Source: an uncultured Bacteroidales bacterium (lineage in GTDB: Bacteria; Bacteroidota; Bacteroidia; Bacteroidales; Paludibacteraceae). From it: a stretch of DNA of 64,000 nucleotides. Each line of letters starts with the position of its first letter. Within the stretch, counting starts at the first letter, position 1. The notes beneath the pieces were generated by a model that searched no databases, was not told where the DNA came from, and worked only from the letters and a program-made list of their open reading frames with translations. This document shows positions 56,846 to 64,000 of the stretch, in pieces. Location: contig CAMKDV010000008.1 of the NCBI GenBank assembly GCA_946411385.1, forward strand, positions 95,492-159,491, in the 5' to 3' direction. The translations under genes and the position numbers were made by a program.

Positions 56846-58948
56846 TTAGTCTTTCTTGATGGCATTGACCTTTCTGCCTAAGGCGTCATACCAGGCCTCA
56901 CCTTTACGGATATACATCTGTCCGTCGATGATCATCTTATGTGCCTCGTTATCGCTTTGAAGCGTCTGAACGGAGGTAGCTACCTGCTCTACCACGGTCA
57001 GATAGAGCGTATAGGTCGAGTCACAGCCGTTGACAGACGTATAGGCTGCCACAAGCGTCGTGTCGCCTAAGCCTATAGTGCTCAGATCGTAATCCTGCCA
57101 TTCAGCTTCTTCGCCCACGGTGATTGTGCGCTCAAGCGTCAAGCGCATAGCCGGCAGAACCTTTACAACGAGTGCCACGATGGAGTCACCGCCGTAGATA
57201 TTCTTCTCGCTAACCAGAACAGAATCTTTGGTCGAACGCTTGTAGGTCTTGCCCTCATACGTAACGGTTTCACCGGAGCAAACGTACAGCGTATCGTCGC
57301 CGGTGGTAACAATCATCGGCAGCACACTCAGATGCAGTACGTGCGTCGAGTCACATCCCTCCATCGAGGTATAGTTTACTACCAGCGTCGTATCGCCCTC
57401 GGGCAACTGACCGATAGCTATCTCCTGCCATGTGTCGTACATGCCGTGATGAACCGACAAAGTGTCTGCCACACGATAGACGGGATGAATCTCCACGGTA
57501 AGATTGACGATGGAGTCACCGCCTACACTATTCTTCTGCTCCAATAGCACAGCCTGCTCTGTAGCTACGCTATACCACAGTCCGGCAAACTCGATTGAGT
57601 CGCCCTCGCAGATAGCTGCCTCGTAAGCGCCATAGAATGTAGGCAAAGGCAGCACCGTGATGGTCTGCTGAATAGCTTCTGCCGGTTCAAACGATGCATT
57701 ACCGGCTTGCGTAACGGTGATGACAGCCGTTCCCTCTGCCAAAGCGATGAGGGTGTTCGTCTCGTCAATGATTGCTACCGTAGTATCCGAACTGCTGTAC
57801 GTTACTGCCAAACCCGATGAAGCTGTAGCTGTCAGCGGCAAGGTGTGCGTAGCGTATATCTCGCCCAGAACATCTTCCCAGGTGATGGTTTGCTCAAACT
57901 TCTGCTCAAGCACATTCACCGTAACATCAACGGTGGACGAAGCATACAGTTCGGCATTCTCCGGCGTAAAGACAACGGTATAGGTCTGCGTGCCCACAGC
58001 AGGCACAGCCTCCGGCGTTTGCCAAGCAAACGTACCGGGCACGGATGCCTCACCACCCGTAAGAACCGACTCGCTCAGCGGATTGCCTTCTACGATATCC
58101 GATGCCACCGGCGCAACCGTTACCTCAGTAGGTATATGTTTACCCGTGCCGTTAATCGTAACGGTAGCGGTAGAAGTGCCGTCCGTCAGGGTGATTGTAG
58201 CTGAATAGTCGGCTACCACTTGTGGCGTGAAATATACATTGAACGCATAATTGTCGATCTTACCGAGCGTACCGCCTCCAGCTGTAGCGGCTGTACCTTT
58301 GGCAGAAGCGCAGGCATTGGCACCTACGGCGTAGGTCAGTGCATCGGTATTGTCCGGCGAACCGAGATGGAAGATCTCCGGATTGGAACAAGTGATTGTT
58401 ATATCGCCTGCCGTAAGGAACGAACGTAATTTGATTTGCATCGCATCGGATGTAGTCTGGGCAACAACTTCGCCAAAACTCTTAGTAGCCGAAGTCGTTC
58501 CGTATGTGCCTGACTCAAGCAGAATATGCTTTGCCAGAGGCACTTTGATGTTCGAAAGCGTTACTTTGTGGGTGTTACCCGTTGCACGATCCCATTTGAG
58601 CCAGTTGATATTCGTACTGATACTGATATTCTCGCTATGCTCAGTATTCCACGTCTTGTCGGACAACGTACCTTTCTGAGTAGTATTGGATCCGCCATTC
58701 GCTGATTCGTAGATCTTCGTGGTGTTGGATGCAAACCAACCCATAAGGTCTACTTTCGTATAGTTCCAGGTGAATTGAAGGCTGTTTGCCGTAGGAGCAA
58801 ACACATCACCGGTAGAATAATTGGAGATGGTGTTCAGTTCATGACTACTTGCGTCATACAGCGAATACCATACCCCGCCATTGTAGGTTTGCGCCGCCGC
58901 ATACAGGCTCAGGCAAACCGTGAGTGTTGTTAAAAGAATCTTTTTCAT
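56846..58948 (-). CDS. Large secreted surface protein with Ig-like and GCDS-repeat modules
   Basis: The 700-residue protein has an SP-I signal (LTTLTVCLSLYAAAQ), so it is not a lipoprotein. An N-terminal beta-rich region (20-265) is followed by MBG/Ig-like modules (about 270-430: TYTVVFTPENAELYASSTV; TYSSSDTTVAIIDETNTLI). From about 435 there are repeated modules with C-x-G-x-S/T and the phrases GGDSIV and GCDST before a closing strand (TLYLTVV). The tail KMIIDGQMYIRKGEAWYDAL ending GRKV is shared with the next two proteins and may be a sorting signal. It is last in the surface operon, before the terminator. Confidence 0.78.
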   Translation of the reverse strand: MKKILLTTLTVCLSLYAAAQTYNGGVWYSLYDASSHELNTISNYSTGDVFAPTANSLQFTWNYTKVDLMGWFASNTTKIYESANGGSNTTQKGTLSDKTWNTEHSENISISTNINWLKWDRATGNTHKVTLSNIKVPLAKHILLESGTYGTTSATKSFGEVVAQTTSDAMQIKLRSFLTAGDITITCSNPEIFHLGSPDNTDALTYAVGANACASAKGTAATAGGGTLGKIDNYAFNVYFTPQVVADYSATITLTDGTSTATVTINGTGKHIPTEVTVAPVASDIVEGNPLSESVLTGGEASVPGTFAWQTPEAVPAVGTQTYTVVFTPENAELYASSTVDVTVNVLEQKFEQTITWEDVLGEIYATHTLPLTATASSGLAVTYSSSDTTVAIIDETNTLIALAEGTAVITVTQAGNASFEPAEAIQQTITVLPLPTFYGAYEAAICEGDSIEFAGLWYSVATEQAVLLEQKNSVGGDSIVNLTVEIHPVYRVADTLSVHHGMYDTWQEIAIGQLPEGDTTLVVNYTSMEGCDSTHVLHLSVLPMIVTTGDDTLYVCSGETVTYEGKTYKRSTKDSVLVSEKNIYGGDSIVALVVKVLPAMRLTLERTITVGEEAEWQDYDLSTIGLGDTTLVAAYTSVNGCDSTYTLYLTVVEQVATSVQTLQSDNEAHKMIIDGQMYIRKGEAWYDALGRKVNAIKKD

Positions 58949-58986
58949 AATCTTCTATTATTTTTCCGTAAGGGAAATAGTATTCA

Positions 58987-60537
58987 TTATTGTACGCGCA
59001 CGCCGTCCGCGGTAAAGTATTCATTGCCGCGACGGATAATCAGGCGTCCGTTGATCATCATCTTTTCAACCTGCATCGTGCCGGCTACGATCTGCTGTAC
59101 GCCATCCTCAATCGGCGCAAGGTCGGATGTTTGGCTGTCGGCAAAATCGATGCGGTAGAGGTTGTAACGGCGCGACTGCGCATAGTCGTCAGCCACTACA
59201 TAGACGAAGATGCACTTATGTGCGGCATCAAACGCTATGAACGGTTCGGCGGTGATACCATTGCCTTTTGCGGCAAACTTGGCGCAATCGTCGCAATAGT
59301 TGTCGCTCACCGTAGCAATACGGCCATCGAAACTGACAGCATCCTGATCGATGGTAAACGTGCTCAGTTCGCGATTGTAGACCATCATCACATCATCCAA
59401 ATAGAGCGTATCGAGTACGTTCACTTTGTTGATTTGTCCCGTGCTGTACGACGAACCTCCGCCCGGGGTCATGTTCGTCGAGAACGTGGTAAGGATATAA
59501 GCAGGTTGCTTGTCGTTGTTAGCCTCGGCGTATACAAACGGCACAGCCAGGCGTTGCCATCCCATCGAAGCCGTAGCAGTATAGTTGCGTTCAGCAACGC
59601 CGATCTTGATAGCGGAATAGTCCTCCACTTCAGGATCCTGATAGCGCGCAGCGGTGGTGACGACTGCATTGACGCGCGCTTTGTTCACCTCGTTGGCAGC
59701 ATTGCGGTCAGCGGGCATGTATTTAGCCCAGAACACCAGCGAATCCGGACGGCCGTTGAACGGGGTGTTGAAGCCGGTGTTGGTAGGATCGGAGAAATTG
59801 TAGTTGTTGACCGGATCGTCAGCCGTTGACGAACCTGCATTGATCTGTCCGTTGGTGCAGTTGCCGTTGGCTTTGGCACTCAAGGCAAACTTCGACGAGA
59901 GCAGCACACTATGCTGTCCTTTCGAACCCGGACGCACTTCCGACGATTGAACAAACTGATCCGTACCACGGATAAAATCTACCATCAATCCGGTAGCGGT
60001 ATTGAACGAGTGCCACCCTTCGGGTTCATAGTTTGTCCATGCGCCCTCAAAACCGCCGTTAGGCATCTCATAGTTCTGCGCAGCTGCTGCTTGACCCTGG
60101 AAGAGCACAAAGATTGCCTGTGGCAGCGAGGGTGCTGCAATCGACAAAATGACCTGAGCCTCGGCGGGTGTAATGATAGAGTTGTAGGTTACTCCACCAT
60201 CCTCCAATCCGTTGATCACAGTGATGGTAGCACGCTCGCTGATAGAATCGAGATAGAGCGTAGCGTTCTCCAGGGTAAGCTTGCCGTCGGCGTCCATCGG
60301 GATGTTCGGCAATACGATGTTACCTAATTTGCCGGCATTGTACATGAAGTCGGGCAGCACGAACGTTACGGTGTTCTCCACTGCTCCGGGAATCAAATAG
60401 ACCGACTTATTAGGATAAAGGTTTCCGCCGATATTGAGCATTCCGTCAAACCGACCGCATACCTCGTTGGTCGTTACGGCAAATGCCGATGCCGACATCA
60501 TCAAGCCGGCCAAAATAATTGAAAAAATCTTTTTCAT
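58987..60537 (-). CDS. Calycin-like + PCMD-domain surface protein (516 aa)
   Basis: The signal peptide (SIILAGLMMSASAFA) is of SP-I type. Residues 22-150 match the calycin-like barrel: GRFDGMLNIGGNLYPNKSVY, then ATLYLDSISERATITVINGL. Residues 155-395 match the PCMD domain (putative carbohydrate metabolism), with MPNGGFEGAWTNYEPEGWHS, LVFWAKYMPADRN and NVLDTLYLDDVMMVYN. The tail KMMINGRLIIRRGNEYFTAD resembles those of its neighbours. It is a clear paralog of the first 440 residues of the protein encoded at 60577-63108. The ligand is unknown; a small hydrophobic or glycan ligand would suit a calycin/PCMD pair. Confidence 0.85.
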   Translation of the reverse strand: MKKIFSIILAGLMMSASAFAVTTNEVCGRFDGMLNIGGNLYPNKSVYLIPGAVENTVTFVLPDFMYNAGKLGNIVLPNIPMDADGKLTLENATLYLDSISERATITVINGLEDGGVTYNSIITPAEAQVILSIAAPSLPQAIFVLFQGQAAAAQNYEMPNGGFEGAWTNYEPEGWHSFNTATGLMVDFIRGTDQFVQSSEVRPGSKGQHSVLLSSKFALSAKANGNCTNGQINAGSSTADDPVNNYNFSDPTNTGFNTPFNGRPDSLVFWAKYMPADRNAANEVNKARVNAVVTTAARYQDPEVEDYSAIKIGVAERNYTATASMGWQRLAVPFVYAEANNDKQPAYILTTFSTNMTPGGGSSYSTGQINKVNVLDTLYLDDVMMVYNRELSTFTIDQDAVSFDGRIATVSDNYCDDCAKFAAKGNGITAEPFIAFDAAHKCIFVYVVADDYAQSRRYNLYRIDFADSQTSDLAPIEDGVQQIVAGTMQVEKMMINGRLIIRRGNEYFTADGVRVQ

Positions 60538-60576
60538 TGTTATATTTCCTATTGTTTATTAATTTATTTGTTTCGT

Positions 60577-63108
60577 TTATTTCACTTTGCGACCCACGAT
60601 ATCGTAGGTATTTTCTTCCTTGCGGATGATATACAACCGTCCGTTGATCAGCACTTTGCGTACAGGATGTTCGGCATCAAGCAGTGCGTCGGTCAGATTG
60701 GTATAGACCGGTTGTACCGTCAGATGGAGTACGATTGTCGAATCGCAATCTTGCTCTGTATAGTAGGTGGCATTGAGCGTCATCGTGCCTACCGGCATCA
60801 TGCTCAAGTTCCAGCCTTCCCATGTTGCATCGTCGCCTTCGGTGATGGTCATATACTCGTCAATGGTATACGACGGCAGGGTTGTTACGGTAAGGTGAAC
60901 AATCGAATCACCTCCGTACATGTTCGCCTCAGCCACATGTATGTCGCCCTCAAATGCTTCGCGATAGCGTACACCTTCGTATTGAACAAACTCTCCCTGG
61001 CAAATCACTGCCTCGTAGCTGCCGTACGTAACAGGCACGTCGGATACATACAGGCGGAGAATCATTACCGAGTCGCAACCGTTCATAGCCGTCAGACTAT
61101 CGTAGAAGAAGTACGGTTCGTTCGACTGCGGCAGACCGCTGATGGTCTTACCGTGCCAGGTCAGTTCCGCCTCGTTGACATACATCGTTTCCGTTTGCTC
61201 GAAGGCGGGCAACACGGTCAACTGGAGTACATATACGGAATCCATGCCATAGACGGATTGCAGCGAATCGTATACGGTAATGCTACCTGCTGCATCGGTA
61301 GGTAGCGTCTTGCCATGCCACGTGGTCTGCTCGCGCTGACATGCCGTTAGCGTCTCGTCGAAACGATAAGCAATGGGGTTAACAGTCAGCGTCAGGGCAA
61401 AGAGCGAATCGCAACCGAAGATCGTAGGCAGAACGACGGTATCATGATACGTGCCGGGCAATGGCGCCTCAAACGACAATCCGCGCCATTCGTAGGTCTC
61501 ATCCATGCGCATCGAGGCGCTCTCTTGAGCGGCAAACGTCGGCAGCACGTTAAGCGTGAGCGTAACGATCGAATCGCCGCCTTGGGTGTTGGGGATAGTG
61601 TCAACATACGTTCCCGCCTCTGTGAGGTTGCTGAACAGCTCGTCGGCATACTGCTCATTGTCGCAGATAGTAGCGGCATACTCATACCACGTATCGTGGA
61701 TAGGTTCAGCCATCTGCAAGGTATACAGATTATAGGTGTGCGCTTGCGAATAGTTGTGACCTACTACATAGATATGTACGCGATTGTTCTGCTCATCGTA
61801 GCCGATGAACGATTGGGATGCCTTGCCGTTGCTCGTTGCCGACAGCTCGTACTCGCTATCGCTATACATCCGCGTTGTTACTGCTTCGCCGTTGATGAAC
61901 GGTATATTCTCCCCATTCAGCTTGAGCGAGGTCAGTGCGTGGTTGTAAATCATCTCCACGTCGTCTAGATAAACATAGTCCGGATAGAACGTTCCGCCGC
62001 CAAAGATGCTACCGCCTTCCGTATATGACGAGCCTCCGCCCGGAGACATATTCGAGGTGAAGGTGATCAGCATGTACGCTGCCTGCGAGGGATTAACCGA
62101 ACTATAGGTGAACGGCACGGCTATACGCTGCCAGCCCATCGAGGTGGTAGCGGTGTAGTTGATAGCAGCGTCGGCAATCTTGACGTTGGCATAACTCGTT
62201 GCCTCGGGATCCTGATAGCGTGCGTTGGTAGTCACCACGGCATGCGCACGGGCTTTGTTCACCGAGTTCGACGGATTCTTGTCCGCAGGGATATACTTTG
62301 CCCAGAACACCAGCGAATCCGGATTACCTACAAACGGGGTGTTGTATCCGCTGCTGGACGGATCAGAGAAGTTATAGTTGCCGGAAGCATCATCGGCAGT
62401 CATCGAGCCTGCATTGATACGACCGTTCGTGCAGTTGCCGTTAGCTTTGGCGCCCAACACGGATTTCGTTTGTATCAGTGCGCTGTACGAACCTTTGGTT
62501 CCCGGACGCTTGTCGGTCGATTGCTTGAACTGGTCGGTGTTCGATGCAAAACTTGAGTAAGAACCTGTAGCCGTACCGAACGAGTGCCATCCATTGAGCT
62601 CGCCGCTGGACCAGTTGCCCTCAAAGCCGCCGTTCGTGATGGCATAGTTATCAGTTGTCACTTTGCTGCCGTTGAACAGCACAAAGATAGGTTGTGGCAG
62701 CGAGGGAGCTGCAATCTGCAGCAGCACTTGTGCCGAAGAAGAGGAAACGATCGAGTTGTACGTCACGCCGCCTTCCTCCAAACCGTTGATCATCGAGATC
62801 GTGGCACGCTCCGAGATAGCCTTGATATACAGCGTACGGTTATCCAGCGTCAGCATACCGCTTGTACTCATCGGGATGTTTACCAGCACGATATCACCCA
62901 ACGGAGCATTGTTGTAGGTGAAGTCAGGGAGCACAAAGGTAATCGTGTTGCTCTCAACGCCCGGCAGAATATATACCACCTTGTTCGGGTATTGCGTTCC
63001 GCCGATATTGAGCGTTCCTTTGAATGTACCGGCTACATCGCTCACCGTCACCGCAAACGATGACATTGCACACATAGCCAGCAAAACGAAAGTGTATATT
63101 TTCTTCAT
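60577..63108 (-). CDS. Calycin-like + PCMD-domain surface protein with GCDS modules (843 aa)
   Basis: After an SP-I signal (FVLLAMCAMSSFA) comes the calycin-like domain (GTFKGTLNIGGTQYPNKVVY) and the PCMD domain (ITNGGFEGNWSSGELNGWHS; FWAKYIPADKN), as in the neighbouring paralog. Residues about 460-800 consist of repeated modules of 65-80 residues, each with a C-x-G/N-E or W-x-G-x start and the phrase GGDSIV, GCDSL, GMDSV, GCDSV, GGDSIV or DCDST before a closing strand. The tail RKVLINGRLYIIRKEENTYD ends GRKVK. It is probably exported to the surface and encoded with the receptor immediately upstream. Confidence 0.85.
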   Translation of the reverse strand: MKKIYTFVLLAMCAMSSFAVTVSDVAGTFKGTLNIGGTQYPNKVVYILPGVESNTITFVLPDFTYNNAPLGDIVLVNIPMSTSGMLTLDNRTLYIKAISERATISMINGLEEGGVTYNSIVSSSSAQVLLQIAAPSLPQPIFVLFNGSKVTTDNYAITNGGFEGNWSSGELNGWHSFGTATGSYSSFASNTDQFKQSTDKRPGTKGSYSALIQTKSVLGAKANGNCTNGRINAGSMTADDASGNYNFSDPSSSGYNTPFVGNPDSLVFWAKYIPADKNPSNSVNKARAHAVVTTNARYQDPEATSYANVKIADAAINYTATTSMGWQRIAVPFTYSSVNPSQAAYMLITFTSNMSPGGGSSYTEGGSIFGGGTFYPDYVYLDDVEMIYNHALTSLKLNGENIPFINGEAVTTRMYSDSEYELSATSNGKASQSFIGYDEQNNRVHIYVVGHNYSQAHTYNLYTLQMAEPIHDTWYEYAATICDNEQYADELFSNLTEAGTYVDTIPNTQGGDSIVTLTLNVLPTFAAQESASMRMDETYEWRGLSFEAPLPGTYHDTVVLPTIFGCDSLFALTLTVNPIAYRFDETLTACQREQTTWHGKTLPTDAAGSITVYDSLQSVYGMDSVYVLQLTVLPAFEQTETMYVNEAELTWHGKTISGLPQSNEPYFFYDSLTAMNGCDSVMILRLYVSDVPVTYGSYEAVICQGEFVQYEGVRYREAFEGDIHVAEANMYGGDSIVHLTVTTLPSYTIDEYMTITEGDDATWEGWNLSMMPVGTMTLNATYYTEQDCDSTIVLHLTVQPVYTNLTDALLDAEHPVRKVLINGRLYIIRKEENTYDIVGRKVK

Positions 63109-63160
63109 ATTTCTTGTTTGAATTATATTTGTTTGGTTGTTTATCCGGTTCTATTCTCAA

Positions 63161-64000
63161 CTAAAGGGTCAGATTCAGTCGGCAAACGAACGATCTGGGA
63201 GCAGCCAGCGCCATCGGGCGGAAGCTGTACTCGGTGTTCAGCAGGTTGTTTACCAGGAACTGCAGTTCGGCTTTCTCCTTGAATCGCACGGCACAACGCA
63301 CGTCCATAGTGAAGATATCCGTGTTGTGCGTCGTCCAGTAGTCGTGGAGCGTCAGGCCGTCTTCATAGCCGAAGATGAACTTACGGGCATAGTCCATCAG
63401 GTCGTCTTGTTCTTTTGCGCGCTCGTCCACCATCAGGTAGTCTACCGCCAGCATCTTGCTCCTGTACATCATGTTCAATCCTAACGAAAACCACTTGTAC
63501 GAGTAGTCTATCGTCGCCTTGAACGAATGTTTGTTTCTGTATTTGAGGTATTTGCTGTCGTTCGATTTGTTCTTCATCTGCAGCGGATCTACATAGGTCT
63601 TCTCTTGCTCTATGCGCTGCGCGTTATCCAAATCTTCCGGCTCTGTGAACGTATAGCCCATCGAGTATACGAGCATCATATCTTTCTTTATATCCACCTT
63701 ACCGGCTGTGCTTACTTCAGCGCCGTAGATGCGTGCGTGGCTCACGTTCACAAACTGTGCACCTATGCCTATACCCGCACCGCTCAACGATTTGGTCTGC
63801 TTGATGCCGTCAATCATGTTCTGCGCCTCGTCAATCACGTCGTAAATGGAGTTAATCATCGTATAGTCGGAGTTGCGGAACAAGCCGAACTGGTACTCAA
63901 TCATATTCCTGTATTCGGTATAGAAAGCCGCCACGTCAAACGTACCGGATACCGGTCCGAACTTGTAGAGCTGCTTGTAGCCTATCTCGGCGTTGTAGCC
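63161..64000 (-). CDS. TonB-dependent outer-membrane receptor, C-terminal part (gene runs off the right edge)
   Basis: The frame is open to the window edge; at least 279 C-terminal residues are seen. The strand pattern is that of a TonB-dependent receptor barrel: FYTEYRNMIEYQFGLF, SHARIYGAEVSTAGKVDI, AELQFLVNNLLNTEYSFRPM, and the terminal strand SFVCRLNLTL. The phrase VNNLLNTEYS...MALAAPRSF is typical of the last strands of such receptors. It is the first visible gene of the surface operon and suggests import of a ligand that the calycin/PCMD proteins might bind. Confidence 0.9.
   Translation of the reverse strand, partial: GYNAEIGYKQLYKFGPVSGTFDVAAFYTEYRNMIEYQFGLFRNSDYTMINSIYDVIDEAQNMIDGIKQTKSLSGAGIGIGAQFVNVSHARIYGAEVSTAGKVDIKKDMMLVYSMGYTFTEPEDLDNAQRIEQEKTYVDPLQMKNKSNDSKYLKYRNKHSFKATIDYSYKWFSLGLNMMYRSKMLAVDYLMVDERAKEQDDLMDYARKFIFGYEDGLTLHDYWTTHNTDIFTMDVRCAVRFKEKAELQFLVNNLLNTEYSFRPMALAAPRSFVCRLNLTL

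Noticed and set aside
58990..59829. 279-codon plus-strand frame opposite the 516-aa calycin/PCMD gene
   Set aside because: The minus frame has a signal peptide and a close paralog next to it; the plus frame is an antisense shadow.
1..64000. Avoidance of CTGCAG as evidence for the restriction enzyme
   Set aside because: Several CTGCAG sites are visible, for example near 16884 and 18009, so there is no obvious depletion; this neither supports nor excludes activity.

Overview
This window looks like a chromosomal segment of a member of the order Bacteroidales (phylum Bacteroidota), probably uncultured or host-associated. The evidence is the Bacteroidota -33/-7 promoter (TTTG, 20 bp, TAnnTTTG) in front of about a dozen genes, weak or absent Shine-Dalgarno sequences, and typical protein families: GldH lipoprotein, OstA-like protein, Omp28-like protein, TonB-dependent receptors, calycin/PCMD surface proteins, PASTA-only protein and SP-I or SP-II signal peptides throughout. 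The genus cannot be fixed from the sequence alone.

Layout. 1-5108 is an accessory stretch. It holds the 5' end of an AbiEi-like antitoxin gene with a double operator, an orphan protein, a 26-codon gene relic, a DUF4143-type AAA ATPase with tandem repeats in its leader, a SanA-like protein, a membrane protein, and an HTH-Fic protein with a palindromic operator. 5109-15528 is one long minus-strand run: two chaperone/PPIase proteins (SurA-like and a lipoprotein), OstA-like protein, a small beta-barrel, DnaG, a lipoprotein, flavodoxin, low-molecular-weight phosphatase, ICMT-like methyltransferase, TonB-domain protein and a membrane protein. 15585-22450 holds ribD, divergent from prmC-recX-recO, then an unusual fusion of a secreted nuclease/phosphatase domain, a helix-hairpin-helix segment and an outer-membrane barrel, facing lpxB. 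21329-28906 (minus) is an envelope run: unknown membrane proteins, rfbA, two FKBP-like lipoproteins, glmM, surE, lpxB. 28947-31333 is a compact PstI/BsuBI-type restriction-modification pair. 31408-32430 is AT-rich accessory DNA with an orphan gene under a triplicated leader.

32479-38931 and 42519-48219 are mainly plus-strand housekeeping genes: nucleotidyltransferase, holB, ricT-like, gldH, trmB, mrp, MATE; then uvrD/pcrA, pyrH, frr, a BamA/TamA-like barrel, rsgA. Between them a DEAD-box helicase gene overlaps, tail to tail by 143 bp, a minus-strand DUF6340-like gene that follows an RsmF-like methyltransferase gene. 48243-56764 holds a TonB-dependent receptor, an Omp28-like lipoprotein, a nucleosidase, an EF-hand membrane protein, an M23/LysM peptidase, a tiny cysteine-rich lipoprotein and a PASTA protein. 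56846-64000 is a minus-strand surface operon that ends at a strong bidirectional terminator: a TonB-dependent receptor (5' end outside the window), two paralogous calycin+PCMD proteins and a 700-residue modular protein. The last three share a C-terminal tail of about 25 residues.

The most unusual points are the nuclease-HHH-barrel fusion, the surface operon with a shared tail, and several genes whose untranslated leaders are tandem repeats (33, 38 and 50 bp units). No tRNA, rRNA, CRISPR array or insertion sequence was recognised.
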